Assembly: GCA_036266975.1 (NCBI GenBank)
Contig: DATAWZ010000008.1
Coordinates: 1-34,286, forward strand
Direction of reading: 5' to 3'
DNA: 34,286 bases
From: DATAWZ01 sp036266975
GTDB taxonomy: Bacteria > Actinomycetota > Thermoleophilia > Solirubrobacterales > Solirubrobacteraceae
A program made the translations under genes and the position numbers. Under the pieces are notes generated by a model, which searched no databases, was not told where the DNA came from, and saw only the letters and a list, made by a program, of their open reading frames with translations. Positions 21,434-31,877 of this stretch are shown here, piece by piece; the stretch's first letter is position 1, and each line of letters begins with the position of its first letter.

Positions 21434-23629
21434 ATGAACGACAGCAACACGATTCGCTGGGAGGACGCCGGCGACGGCGTCGTCAACCTCGTCCTCGATG
21501 ATCCCGCCGCGTCGGCGAACACCATGAACGAGGCGTTCGTCCGCTCGCTGGCGGCGACCGTGGACCGTCTGCAGGCCGAGCGCGAGCAGATCGCCGGGGT
21601 CGTCATCACCTCGGCCAAGAAGACCTTCTTCGCCGGTGGCAACCTCAACGACCTCAAGCGGGTCCGGCCCGACCAGGCCGCCGAGTTCGCCGAGCACAGC
21701 CGCGCGATCAAGCACCTGCTTCGCCGCCTGGAGACGCTCGGGCGGCCGGTGGTGGCCGGCGTCGGCGGCGCCGCCCTCGGCGGCGGGCTGGAGATCTGCC
21801 TGGCCTGCCATCACCGCATCGCGGTCGATGACGCCAAGATCCAGATCGGGCTGCCCGAGGTCACGCTCGGGCTGCTGCCCGGCGCCGGCGGCGTCGCGCG
21901 CACCGTGCGCCTGATGGGGATCGTCAACGCGCTGATGCAGGTGCTGCTGCAGGGCACGCGGCACCGGCCCGAGAAAGCCAAGGAGATCGGGCTGATCGAC
22001 GAGCTCGTCGCGTCGTCCGAGGAGCTGATCCCCGCCGCCAAGACGTGGATCGCCGCCAACCCCGAGGCCGCCCAGCCGTGGGACGTCAAGGGCTACAGGA
22101 TCCCCGGCGGCACGCCGTCGACGCCCTCGCTGGCGATGAACCTGCCGGCGTTCCCGGCCAACCTGCGCAAGCAGCTCAAAGGCGCCAACTACCCGGCCCC
22201 GCACCACATCATGGCCGCGGCCGTCGAGGGGGCGCAGGTCGACTTCGACAGCGCCATCGAGATCGAGACGCGCTACTTCGTCGACCTGGCCACCGGCCAG
22301 GTGGCCAAGAACATGATCCAGGCGTTCTTCTTCGACCTGCAGGCGGCAGGCGGCGACCGCGGCCGGCCCGAGGAGATCGACCGCTTCCAGCCCGCCAAGG
22401 TCGTGGTGCTCGGCGCCGGCATGATGGGCGCGGCGATCGGCTACGTGTGCGCGAAGTCCGGCATGGAGGTCGTCCTGAAGGACGTCTCGCTCCAGGACGC
22501 CGAGCGCGGCAAGGGCTATTCGGAGAAGCTCGTAGCCAAGGACATCGAGCGCGGGCGCTCCACCGCAGAGAAGGGCGATGCGCTGCTCGGGCGGATCACG
22601 CCGACGGCCGACCCCGCCGACGCCGCGGGCGCCGACCTGGTCATCGAGGCGGTCTTCGAGGATCCCGAGGTCAAGGCCAAGGTGTTCGCCGAGATCGAGC
22701 CGCATCTGGCCGAGGGCGCCCTGCTGGGCTCGAACACCTCGACGCTGCCGATCACCGGCCTGGCCGAGGGCGTCAGCCGGCCGGCCGACTTCATCGGACT
22801 GCACTTCTTCAGCCCGGTGGACAAGATGCCGCTGCTGGAGATCATCAAGGGCGAGAAGACCAGCGAGGTCACGCTGTACCGCGCCCTCGACGTCGCCAAG
22901 CAGATCAAGAAGACGCCGATCGTCGTCAACGACAGCCGCGGCTTCTTCACCAGCCGGGTGATCGGGACGTTCATCAACGAGGGCATCTCGATGCTCGTGG
23001 AGGGCGTCCCGGCGCCGACGATCGAGCAGGCCTCCTCGCAGGCCGGCTACCCGGCGCCCGTGCTCCAGCTCACCGACGAGCTGAACATGAAGCTCATGGC
23101 CAAGATCCGTAACGCCACCAAGGCGGCGGTCCAGGCCGAGGGCGGCACCTGGACCGGGCACCCGGCCGAGCAGGTCATCGACCGCATGCTCGAGGAGGGC
23201 CGCCCCGGGCGGCTCGAGGGCGCCGGCTTCTACGAGTACGAGGACGGCAAGCGCACGCGGCTGTGGCCGCGGCTGCGTGAGCTGTTCCCGCCCGTGGACG
23301 ATCCGCGCTCGATCGCGCTGAAGGACCTCGAGGAGCGGATGATGTTCGCCGAGTCGCTCGAGACGGTGAAGTGCCTGGACGAGGGCGTGATCGAGTCGGT
23401 CGCCGACGCGAACATCGGCTCGATCCTCGGCATCGGCTTCCCCGGCTGGAGTGGCGGCGTGCTGCAGTACATCAACGGCTACCAGGGCGGCTTGGCCGGG
23501 TTCGTAGCCCGCGCCCGCGAGCTCGCGGCCAAGTACGGCGAGCGCTTCGAGCCGCCCGCCTCGCTGGTCGCCAAGGCCGAGCGCGGCGAGATCTACAGCG
23601 ACGAGCCGGCGCTCGTCCCGACCGCCTAG
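21434..23629 (+). CDS. fadB: Fatty-acid oxidation multifunctional protein: enoyl-CoA hydratase / 3-hydroxyacyl-CoA dehydrogenase
   Basis: 731 residues. The N-terminal crotonase domain has FAGGNLNDLKRVRPD (oxyanion region), GGAALGGGLEICLACHHRIA and GLPEVTLGLLPGAGG, which carry both catalytic Glu residues. The second half is the 3-hydroxyacyl-CoA dehydrogenase: NAD-binding VVVLGAGMMGAAIGYV at ~325, NTSTLPITGLAEG, the catalytic His in IGLHFFSPVDKMPLLEI, and NDSRGFFTSRVI. A second dehydrogenase C-domain repeat follows (EGVIESVADANIGSILGIGF). The ATG has a GGGGGAG ribosome site ten bases upstream. It forms an operon with fadA and makes the alpha subunit of the complex. A strong hairpin 13 bases after its stop probably ends the transcript. 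Confidence 0.96.
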   Translation: MNDSNTIRWEDAGDGVVNLVLDDPAASANTMNEAFVRSLAATVDRLQAEREQIAGVVITSAKKTFFAGGNLNDLKRVRPDQAAEFAEHSRAIKHLLRRLETLGRPVVAGVGGAALGGGLEICLACHHRIAVDDAKIQIGLPEVTLGLLPGAGGVARTVRLMGIVNALMQVLLQGTRHRPEKAKEIGLIDELVASSEELIPAAKTWIAANPEAAQPWDVKGYRIPGGTPSTPSLAMNLPAFPANLRKQLKGANYPAPHHIMAAAVEGAQVDFDSAIEIETRYFVDLATGQVAKNMIQAFFFDLQAAGGDRGRPEEIDRFQPAKVVVLGAGMMGAAIGYVCAKSGMEVVLKDVSLQDAERGKGYSEKLVAKDIERGRSTAEKGDALLGRITPTADPADAAGADLVIEAVFEDPEVKAKVFAEIEPHLAEGALLGSNTSTLPITGLAEGVSRPADFIGLHFFSPVDKMPLLEIIKGEKTSEVTLYRALDVAKQIKKTPIVVNDSRGFFTSRVIGTFINEGISMLVEGVPAPTIEQASSQAGYPAPVLQLTDELNMKLMAKIRNATKAAVQAEGGTWTGHPAEQVIDRMLEEGRPGRLEGAGFYEYEDGKRTRLWPRLRELFPPVDDPRSIALKDLEERMMFAESLETVKCLDEGVIESVADANIGSILGIGFPGWSGGVLQYINGYQGGLAGFVARARELAAKYGERFEPPASLVAKAERGEIYSDEPALVPTA

Positions 23630-23641
23630 TCACGTGATCGG

Positions 23642-23690
23642 ACGCCCCGCCACGCTGTACAGGTAACCTGTGCAGCGTGGCCGGGGCGCC
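23642..23690. terminator. Long hairpin, about 20-bp arms, overlapping the next start codon
   Basis: CACGCTGTACAGG (23651-23663) and CCTGTGCAGCGTG (23667-23679) pair over 13 positions, one as a G-U wobble, around a three-base TAA loop. After a one-base bulge CCCCG/CGGGG extends the stem. It lies 13 bases after the fadB stop, so a factor-independent or structured terminator is likely, though no T-tract follows. The right arm contains the GTG start (23677) of the next gene, and the loop is part of its TAACCT -10. Confidence 0.7.
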
Positions 23691-23874
23691 GTCATCCAGG
23701 GATCCGTTCGAGCGGCTCGCCGCCGAGCTCGCGCACATGACGCGCGTCCTGGAGTCGCTGCGTCAGCTGGTGATCATCGGCGGGATCATCCTGATCGTCC
23801 TGATGATCATCGGGGTGGTGCTGGAGATCTCCATGTACAGCACCGTCCAGTCGATCAAGAGCGCCGGGGTCTGA
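23677..23874 (+). CDS. Small single-pass membrane protein
   Basis: 65 residues. An amphipathic N-terminal part (FERLAAELAHMTRVLESLRQ) precedes one strongly hydrophobic helix at ~31-50 (VIIGGIILIVLMIIGVVLEI) and a short polar tail. No family recognised. The GTG start has no ribosome site; TAACCT (23664-23669) ends seven bases upstream, as for other leaderless genes here, and both lie inside the long hairpin after fadB. The start codon could therefore be masked in read-through transcripts but free at the 5' end of its own mRNA. Convergent with the TetR gene at 23899. Confidence 0.75.
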   Translation: MAGAPSSRDPFERLAAELAHMTRVLESLRQLVIIGGIILIVLMIIGVVLEISMYSTVQSIKSAGV

Positions 23875-23879
23875 GCGCC

Positions 23880-23898
23880 CCGCCGCCCGATGCGGCGG
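23880..23898. terminator. Short bidirectional terminator-like hairpin
   Basis: CCGCCGC (23880-23886) and GCGGCGG (23892-23898) are exact complements with a five-base loop. They fill most of the 24-base gap between two convergent stops. There is no T-tract on either side. Confidence 0.5.
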
Positions 23899-24486
23899 TC
23901 AGGCGGTCGGAGGGTTCGCGCTCATCTGCTCGCGAACCCACTCGCACGCGCGCTCTAGCCGGTCGGCGCCCAGAGCGGCGCTGAGTGAGACGACCATCCC
24001 GTAGTTGAAGAACGTCTCGAGCGACGCAGCCGGGACGCCGGAGAGCTCACTCGCATAGGCGACGAGCGCGTCGTGCTTCTCGCGGGCGTGCTCGCGGACG
24101 CCCTCGTCGTCGCACGCGGCGTACATCTGCACCTGCATGAGCAGGAAGTCGCGGTCGCTCTCGAGCAGCTCGACGTAGGCCTTGCCCATCGCCCCCAGCG
24201 CGGTCTCGGTGACGCTGCGACCGGCGCGGAACTCCTCGTTGGCGAGGGCGAACAGCTCGCGTGCGACCTCGAAGTTGCGGTCGATCGCCGCCAGGAACAG
24301 CTCGCGCTTGCTGCCGAACAGGCTGAACACGTACGGCTGGGCGACCCCGACGCGGCGGGCGATGCGGTCGACCGGGGTGCCGTGCAGGCCGCCGCGGCCG
24401 AACTCCACCACGGCGGCCTCCACGAGCGCCTTGCGGCGCTCGGCGGCGGGTACGCGACGGCTGGGCGGACGGGAAGTGGTCGCCAT
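23899..24486 (-). CDS. TetR-family regulator of the MFS efflux gene
   Basis: 195 residues from ATG 24486. An alternative GTG at 24522 overlaps the MFS stop (GTGA) and would add 12 residues. The helix-turn-helix reads ALVEAAVVEFGRGGLHGTPV, then RVGVAQPYVFSLFGSKRELF. The ligand domain is helical (YVELLESDRDFLLMQVQMYA). It follows the MFS transporter gene on the same strand, the common arrangement for local drug-responsive repressors. The likely operator is the AT-rich inverted repeat in the MFS promoter at 25982-25995. The ligand is probably a transported lipophilic compound; this is inference. Confidence 0.9.
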   Translation of the reverse strand: MATTSRPPSRRVPAAERRKALVEAAVVEFGRGGLHGTPVDRIARRVGVAQPYVFSLFGSKRELFLAAIDRNFEVARELFALANEEFRAGRSVTETALGAMGKAYVELLESDRDFLLMQVQMYAACDDEGVREHAREKHDALVAYASELSGVPAASLETFFNYGMVVSLSAALGADRLERACEWVREQMSANPPTA

Positions 24487-24518
24487 GGGCTCGTCGATCG
24501 TAGCCGCCGCCGCGGAGC

Positions 24519-25937
24519 TCACGCTCCGGCCGGGGCCAGCGTCGGCTGCTGGCGCGGCGCGCGCTCGCGGGCCGGGGCGGTGCCGAACGGCAGCGCCAGG
24601 GCGATCAGCGCGCCCGTGGCGAGCACGCCCGCGCCGACCCACAGGGCCGGATGCAGCCCGGCCATGAACGCGGTCGGCGAGCCGTAGCCCCCGGTGCTGG
24701 TGAACACGGTCGCGAGGATCGCGATCCCCAGCACGCCGCCGAGCTCGCGGATCGCATTGGTGGCGCCCGAGGCCTGGCCGGCCTGCTCGGCGCGAACCGA
24801 GGCGAGCACGGCCGCGGCCGACGGAGCGAACACGAGCGCCATCCCGGCGCCGCCGAGGATGAACGGCCCGATCATCTGGTCGTAGGTCATGCTCGTCGAG
24901 GCGGCCAGGGAGATCCAGGCCAGCGCGGCGGCCTGCAAGAACAGCCCGACGACCATGAACGGGCGCGAGCCCAGGCGGGTGGAGAACACGCCGGCCAGGG
25001 GGGAGACGATCATCGTCGAGCCGGTCCACACCAGCAGCTTCAGCCCGGCCTGGAGCGGCGAGTTGCCCAGCACGTCCTGCATGAACTGGGTCAGAAAGAA
25101 GATCGACCCGAACATGCCGAAGTACATCGACAGGGAGACGACGTTGGTCACCGAGAAGCTGCGCTCGCGGAAGAACTCCAGCGGCAGCATCGGCGAGCTC
25201 GCGCCGCGCTCCCAGAGCACGAAGCCGACGAGGACCAGGGCTCCGACGGTGAGGGGGAACAGGCTGGCCGCCGCGGTCCAGCCGTGCGACTGAGCGTTGA
25301 TCAGCCCGTAGACGACGCCGAGCAGGCCCGAGGAGGCGAGCACGACGCCGGGGCCATCGAGCGGGCGCGCCTCACCGCGGCTCTCGGGCAGCTGGCGGGC
25401 GGCCAGCGGTGCGAGGACGGCCCCGATCGGAACGTTGATCCAGAAGATCCAGTGCCAGGAGAGCGACTGCACGACGGCTCCGCCGACGAGCGGGCCGAGC
25501 GCGACGGCGACTCCGCTGACCGCCGACCAGACGCCGAGCGCCAGGCCGCGCTGCTCCTGCGGGAAGGCGGTGGCGAGCAGCGTGAGGGTCAGCGGCGTCA
25601 CGATCGCGGCGCCGATGCCCTGGGCGGCGCGCGCGGCGATCAGCAGCTCATCGCTGCGGGCCAGGCCGGCGAGCGCCGAGGAGGCGGTGAACAGGACGAT
25701 CCCGGCGACGAACATGCGCCGTCGCCCGAGCCGGTCGCCGAGGGCGGCGCCGGTGAGCAGCAGCACGGCGTAGGAGAGCACGTAGGCGTTGACTGTCCAT
25801 TCCAGGCTCCCCAGCGAGGCGCCGAGATCACGGTGGATGCTCGGCAGGGCGACGTTCACCACGAGGTTGTCGAGGACGACCATGAACAGGCCGATCGAGA
25901 CGATGGCCAATGTCCAGGCACGACTGCGATTGGTCAC
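24519..25937 (-). CDS. MFS multidrug transporter, DHA2 (EmrB/QacA) type
   Basis: 472 residues with about 14 hydrophobic segments, the size and topology of proton-coupled DHA2 exporters. Visible family motifs are LGDRLGRRRMFVAG (motif A, loop 2-3), ARAAQGIGAAIVTPLTL, and the antiporter motif C region GVAVALGPLVGGAVVQSLSW followed by HWIFWINVPIG. The GTG start 25937 has a GGAG site seven bases upstream and a leader of about 35 bases from a good promoter at 25979-26007. The TetR gene downstream is in the same transcript. Substrates cannot be read from sequence; export of lipids, bile-acid- or steroid-like compounds fits the context but is not shown. Confidence 0.93.
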   Translation of the reverse strand: MTNRSRAWTLAIVSIGLFMVVLDNLVVNVALPSIHRDLGASLGSLEWTVNAYVLSYAVLLLTGAALGDRLGRRRMFVAGIVLFTASSALAGLARSDELLIAARAAQGIGAAIVTPLTLTLLATAFPQEQRGLALGVWSAVSGVAVALGPLVGGAVVQSLSWHWIFWINVPIGAVLAPLAARQLPESRGEARPLDGPGVVLASSGLLGVVYGLINAQSHGWTAAASLFPLTVGALVLVGFVLWERGASSPMLPLEFFRERSFSVTNVVSLSMYFGMFGSIFFLTQFMQDVLGNSPLQAGLKLLVWTGSTMIVSPLAGVFSTRLGSRPFMVVGLFLQAAALAWISLAASTSMTYDQMIGPFILGGAGMALVFAPSAAAVLASVRAEQAGQASGATNAIRELGGVLGIAILATVFTSTGGYGSPTAFMAGLHPALWVGAGVLATGALIALALPFGTAPARERAPRQQPTLAPAGA

Positions 25938-25978
25938 GGCGGGCTCCGTTTCGTCGGTGGAGGGATCGGTCGCGACTT

Positions 25979-26007
25979 AAATTAGCAGTCACTAATAATT
26001 TGTTCAA
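25979..26007 (-). promoter_or_regulatory. Sigma-70 promoter with embedded TetR operator (MFS gene)
   Basis: On the minus strand TTGAAC (26007-26002), a 17-base spacer and TAATTT (25984-25979) make the best -35/-10 pair in the window. The spacer and -10 hold an inverted repeat, TTAG...CTAA at 25982-25995 (plus-strand TTAGCAGTCACTAA), where a bound repressor would block polymerase. This AT-rich patch is striking against the GC-rich background. Confidence 0.65.
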
Positions 26008-26040
26008 GCCCCCACGTCCAGCCCGATCGGCCGGGGACGG

Positions 26041-26157
26041 CGAGGGTTGCTCGCTCATCGGGTTCAGGGGTGGTCGAGGGAGCAGCCTGCGTCCCGCGAC
26101 GTCCCAGTGCGCTCGAGGGTTGCTCCCTTGTCGGGTTCAGGGGTGGTCGAGGGAGCA
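26041..26157. repeat. Two 44-bp direct repeats in an intergenic gap
   Basis: Copies at 26041-26084 and 26114-26157 differ at three of 44 positions (13, 16 and 17). Copy 2 has perfect terminal inverted repeats, TGCTCCCT (26121-26128) and AGGGAGCA (26150-26157), so each copy can fold into a hairpin. They lie downstream of the acyl-CoA dehydrogenase stop (26218) and upstream of the MFS promoter. The rest of the 25938-26217 gap, apart from that promoter, shows nothing I can assign. Confidence 0.75.
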
Positions 26158-26217
26158 CGGCTGCAGGCCCGGACGTCAGCCCAGACGCCGGGGGCCAGGA
26201 CCGGCGGCGACGCGCGG

Positions 26218-27438
26218 TCAGCCGGTGATGTCGCGACCGATGAGGTGCCGGGCGATGACCCACTGCAGCACCTCGTTTGCGCCCTCGAAGATCTCGAGTA
26301 TCTTCGCGTCGCGGTAGAGCTCCTCAAGGCGGAAGGTCTCGCCCGTCGCCGCGACCTGGCGCGCGAACCCATAGCCGCCGTAGACCTGCACGGCGTCGTG
26401 GGCGACCTCGTTGGCCACGCGGGTGGCGAACACCTTGGCCATCGAGGCCTCCGGCTCGCCGCTGCGATCGCCGAGGTCCATCCGCATCGCGGCCTTCTCG
26501 TACATGCCGCGCGCGGCCTCGATGTGCATCGCGTGGTCGGCCAGGCGGTACTGCCAGTGCTGCATCGCCCCGAGCTTGCGACCGAAGAGCTCGCGCTCGC
26601 GCAGCCGCTGCACGGCGAGGTCGAGCGCGGCCTGCGCGACCCCGACGCCCGCGGCGGCGATCCCCACCCGCCCGGCGGCCAGCGCGGACAGCGCGACCCG
26701 GAGCCCGCGCCCGGGCTCGCCCAGCGCGTGGTCCTCGGGGACGAAGACGTCCTCGAAGACGATGTCGGCGGTGATCTGGCCGCGGTGGCCCATCTTCAGG
26801 TCGGGATCGCCGACCGTCACCCCGTCGGCGTGCATGTCGACCAGCAGCTCGGTCATCGCCATCTCGTCGCCGTCGCGGCACAGGATGCACAGCCAGTCGG
26901 CGACGATCGAGTTGGTGATCCAGCGCTTGCGCCCGGTCAGCCGGAAGCCGCCCTGCACGCGCCGCGCCACGGTCTTCAGCGCCCCGGGGGAGAGGTCCGA
27001 GGACGCGTCGGGCTCGGTCGTGGCGAACGAGAAGACCAACTCGCCCCTGATCAGGCCCGGGAGCACGGCGTCGAGCACGTGCGGCTGGGCGAACGTGAGC
27101 GTGCGCCCGTTCAGGATGCACTGCCCGTCGTAGACCCCGGCGAGCGAGGAGCTCTCGTAGGCGATCTCCTCGGTGACGATGCACGTCGCGAGCATGGGGT
27201 GCTCGAGGCCCGCGCCGTGCGGGGCCGGGAAGGGGACGGCGAAGCAGCCCTCGGCCGCGAGCCCGCGGAACGCCGACCAGGGGAAGGCGTCGCGGCTCTC
27301 CTCCTGCTGGCCGATCGCACGCGCGACCGGGGCCAGGTGCTTGGCCACCGCGGTGCGCGCCATCTCGCGCACCGGCTCGACATCGGCGGGCAGGAAGACG
27401 TCGTGCCAGGTGCGGTCCTGGGTCCGGGGGGCGCTCAT
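26218..27438 (-). CDS. Acyl-CoA dehydrogenase
   Basis: 406 residues with complete ACAD architecture: FSFATTEPDASSDL (middle-domain motif, with Asp-Ala in place of the common Gly-Ala), LTGRKRWITNSIVADWL, VQVYGGYGFARQVA and YRDAKILEIFEGANEVLQWV, which carries the catalytic-position Glu. I chose ATG 27438 (MSAPRTQDRTW) because GAGGA lies about ten bases upstream; ATG 27447 is in frame but too close to that site. It is divergent from the P450 gene with a 145-bp gap, and the pair may respond to the same substrate. The repeat pair at 26041-26157 lies beyond its stop. Confidence 0.93.
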   Translation of the reverse strand: MSAPRTQDRTWHDVFLPADVEPVREMARTAVAKHLAPVARAIGQQEESRDAFPWSAFRGLAAEGCFAVPFPAPHGAGLEHPMLATCIVTEEIAYESSSLAGVYDGQCILNGRTLTFAQPHVLDAVLPGLIRGELVFSFATTEPDASSDLSPGALKTVARRVQGGFRLTGRKRWITNSIVADWLCILCRDGDEMAMTELLVDMHADGVTVGDPDLKMGHRGQITADIVFEDVFVPEDHALGEPGRGLRVALSALAAGRVGIAAAGVGVAQAALDLAVQRLRERELFGRKLGAMQHWQYRLADHAMHIEAARGMYEKAAMRMDLGDRSGEPEASMAKVFATRVANEVAHDAVQVYGGYGFARQVAATGETFRLEELYRDAKILEIFEGANEVLQWVIARHLIGRDITG

Positions 27439-27583
27439 CGGCGCCATCCTCGCGCATCGAGAGGCGAATACCAGGCCTTCTCGACCTGTAGGCGGAGGGA
27501 TCTCCGCCCAGCGGAGGATGTGCGCGGCCGGTGGGTACTGGACCCTGGAGGCACACACCGAAGAGGCAGAGGAGATCGCCCGC
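27439..27583. promoter_or_regulatory. Divergent control region, acyl-CoA dehydrogenase / P450, with hairpin
   Basis: This 145-bp gap has a perfect 7-bp stem with a four-base loop, GGCGGAG (27491-27497) and CTCCGCC (27502-27508), in the likely leader or operator region of the P450 gene. An AGAGGAG ribosome site precedes ATG 27584 by nine bases. No convincing -35/-10 pair was found. Confidence 0.35.
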
Positions 27584-28869
27584 ATGAGCACGACCACCGC
27601 CGAGCGCCCGTTCGTCACCGACCCCGACCTCGATCTCGCCGCGCGCACCTTCTGGGCCCGGCCGTACGAGGACCGTGAGAAGGCGTTCGCGCGGCTGCGC
27701 ACCGAGAACCCGGTCTCCTGGCACCGGCCTTACGAGTCCACGCTGCTGCCCCCCGACGAGGACACCCCGGGCTTCTGGGCGGTGACCAAGTTCGAGGATT
27801 GCCGCGAGGTCTCGCGCAACATCGAACGCTTCACCTCGGCCAAGGGCATCGTGATGGAGGACTTCCCGGAGATCGTCCAGATCGCCGCCCACTCCTTCTT
27901 GGCCATGGACGGCGATGAGCACCGCCAGCTGCGCGGGATCGTCTCGACCGCGTTCACCCCGCGCAACGTGCGTGAGATCGACGCCTGGATCCACGAGCAC
28001 GCGGTCGACCTGGTCGGCCGCATGATCGACCACGGCGAGGGCGACTTCTGCGAGCTGTTCGCCAAGCAGCTGCCGGGCCAGATCTTCGCCCACTTCTTCG
28101 GCTGTGAGAAGGACGGCGAGGAGCAGCACATCCTCATGGACGCCGCCGAGAAGATGCTCGCCTGGGACGATCCCGAGTGCGCCCAGGGCCGGGACGCGCT
28201 CACGACGCACGCCGAGGAGGCCGACCGCATCCAGGATGTCGCGCTCGCCGCCGCCGAGCGCCGCCGCAAGGACCCGGCCGATGACCTGATCACGTGGGTC
28301 GTGCAGGCCGAGTTCGAGGGCCGCCAGATGGAGGACTGGGAGATCGCCTCGTTCTTCTCACTGCTGGGCTCGGCGGCGAACGACACGACCCGTCACACCC
28401 TCGCCCACTCGGTCCGCCTGCTCAGCGAGAACCCCGACCAGCGCGCGTACCTGCTCGAGGACCTCGAGGGCCGCGCGGCGGGTTGCGTGGAGGAGGCGCT
28501 GCGTCACGCCTGCCCGGTGATGCACTTCCGCCGCACCGCGCTCGTCGACACCGAGGTCGGCGGCGTGCCGATCAAGGAAGGCGAGAAGGTCGTCATGTGG
28601 TACTGCTCGGGCAACCGCGACGAGGAGGTCTTCCCGGACTCGGCAAAGTTCGACATCAGCCGCGAGCCCAACCGCCACCTCGGTTTCGGCGCCGGCGGGC
28701 CGCACTTCTGCATCGGCTCGGCGCTCGGTCGCCAGATGGTCAAATCGGGACTGATCGAGATCTACTCGCGCATGCCCGACTTCGAAATGGCCGGCGAGCC
28801 CGTCTTCCAGGTCAACAACTTCATGCACGGCGTCCAGCGCCTGCCCGTGCGCTGGACCCCGCCGAAGGG

Positions 28870-28873
<4 letters not shown>
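27584..28873 (+). CDS. Cytochrome P450, CYP125/CYP124/CYP142-like
   Basis: 429-residue soluble bacterial P450, a heme monooxygenase likely acting on a steroid, terpenoid or fatty side chain. The heme signature FGAGGPHFCIG starts at residue 368 with the thiolate ligand Cys376. The K-helix ExxR is in VEEALRHACPV. The I-helix reads LLGSAANDTTRHT, an Ala replacing the usual Gly in the A-G-x-D/E-T motif. PGFWAVTKFEDCREVSRN and DGDEHRQLRGIVSTAFTPR are typical of the steroid-side-chain hydroxylase group. ATG 27584 has an AGGAG site. Its TAG overlaps the stop of the convergent isocitrate dehydrogenase in CTAG. Redox partners are not adjacent; the Rieske protein at 3681 is remote. The substrate class is inferred from likeness and lipid context. 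Confidence 0.93.
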
Positions 28874-31071
<2,198 letters not shown>

Positions 31072-31118
31072 CGGTAGCTGGACCCTAATGCAAGTTCGGG
31101 TCCCTTAGGCTGCCGGGC
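31072..31118. promoter_or_regulatory. Divergent promoter with inverted repeat, icd / methyltransferase
   Basis: TAGGCT (31106-31111) is seven bases before the methyltransferase GTG. On the minus strand TAGGGT lies about ten bases before the icd ATG. GGACCC (31080-31085) and GGGTCC (31098-31103) form an exact inverted repeat with a 12-base, AT-richer spacer, placed between both -10 elements, so one regulator could control both genes. Confidence 0.45.
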
Positions 31119-31877
31119 GTGGACTGGGGTCTGGGCCGCTACGAGCGGATCGCCGAGGGGCTGCGGCCGGCGGCCGAGGAGGTCGTCGCGCTCGCGGCGC
31201 CGGCCCGCGGCGAGCGACTGCTCGACGTCGGCTGCGGGACCGGCAACGGCTCGCTGCTCGCCGTCCAGCGCGGCGCGCAGGTCACCGGCGTCGATCCCGC
31301 CGCGCGGCTGCTGCAGGTCGCCCGCGAGCGCGTCCCGGGCGGCGAGTTCCTGGGCGGCGAGGCGGCGGCGTTGCCGCTGCCAGACGGCGCCGTCGACCTG
31401 GTCATCTCGGTCTTCGGCGTGATCTTCGCCCCCGACGCGAGCGAGGCGCTCGGCGAGCTGGCGCGGGTGTGCACGCCGAGCGGGCGGATCGTGCTCTCGG
31501 CCTGGCTGCCCGGCGGCGCGGTGGCCGACGTGATGCGCGCCCGCGCGGAGGCCTTGGGGACCGTCCCGGCGCGCCCGCCGTTTCCCTGGCACGACCCGGC
31601 CGCGCTCGAGGACCTGCTTGCGCCCCACGGCTTCCCGCACGTGGAGATCCACCAGCGCACCCTGCCGTTCGTCGGTCCCTCGGCCGAGGCGTGGCTCGGC
31701 GACCAGCTGCACGACCATCCGATGTGGGTGTCGGCCCGGGCCGAGCTCTCCGACGAGGCGAGCGCGGCGCTGCGCGAGCGCACGCGGGCCATCCTCGCCG
31801 CGGCCAATGAGGATCCGTCCGGCTTCCGGGCGACGAGCGGCTACGTCGTCGCCGTCGCTCAGCGAAGGCCGAGCTGA
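31119..31877 (+). CDS. SAM-dependent methyltransferase (class I)
   Basis: 252 residues. Motif I is LLDVGCGTGNG, followed by the acidic residue of GAQVTGVDPAARLL, then PDGAVDLVISVFGVIFAPDA (motif II) and RVCTPSGRIVLSAWLPG (motif III). This is the UbiE/methyltransferase-11 type; the acceptor cannot be inferred. The start is GTG 31119, seven bases after a TAGGCT -10-like hexamer, with no ribosome site, so probably leaderless. The 3' end overlaps the convergent small gene at 31859 by 19 bases. Confidence 0.9.
   Translation: MDWGLGRYERIAEGLRPAAEEVVALAAPARGERLLDVGCGTGNGSLLAVQRGAQVTGVDPAARLLQVARERVPGGEFLGGEAAALPLPDGAVDLVISVFGVIFAPDASEALGELARVCTPSGRIVLSAWLPGGAVADVMRARAEALGTVPARPPFPWHDPAALEDLLAPHGFPHVEIHQRTLPFVGPSAEAWLGDQLHDHPMWVSARAELSDEASAALRERTRAILAAANEDPSGFRATSGYVVAVAQRRPS

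Noticed and set aside
21347..23161. Minus-strand 604-codon frame opposite fadB
   Set aside because: Shadow of a highly conserved multifunctional enzyme; no ribosome site or motif.
26041..26157. CRISPR array
   Set aside because: Only two imperfect 44-bp copies with one 29-bp spacer, no third unit and no cas gene; better described as a dispersed intergenic repeat.
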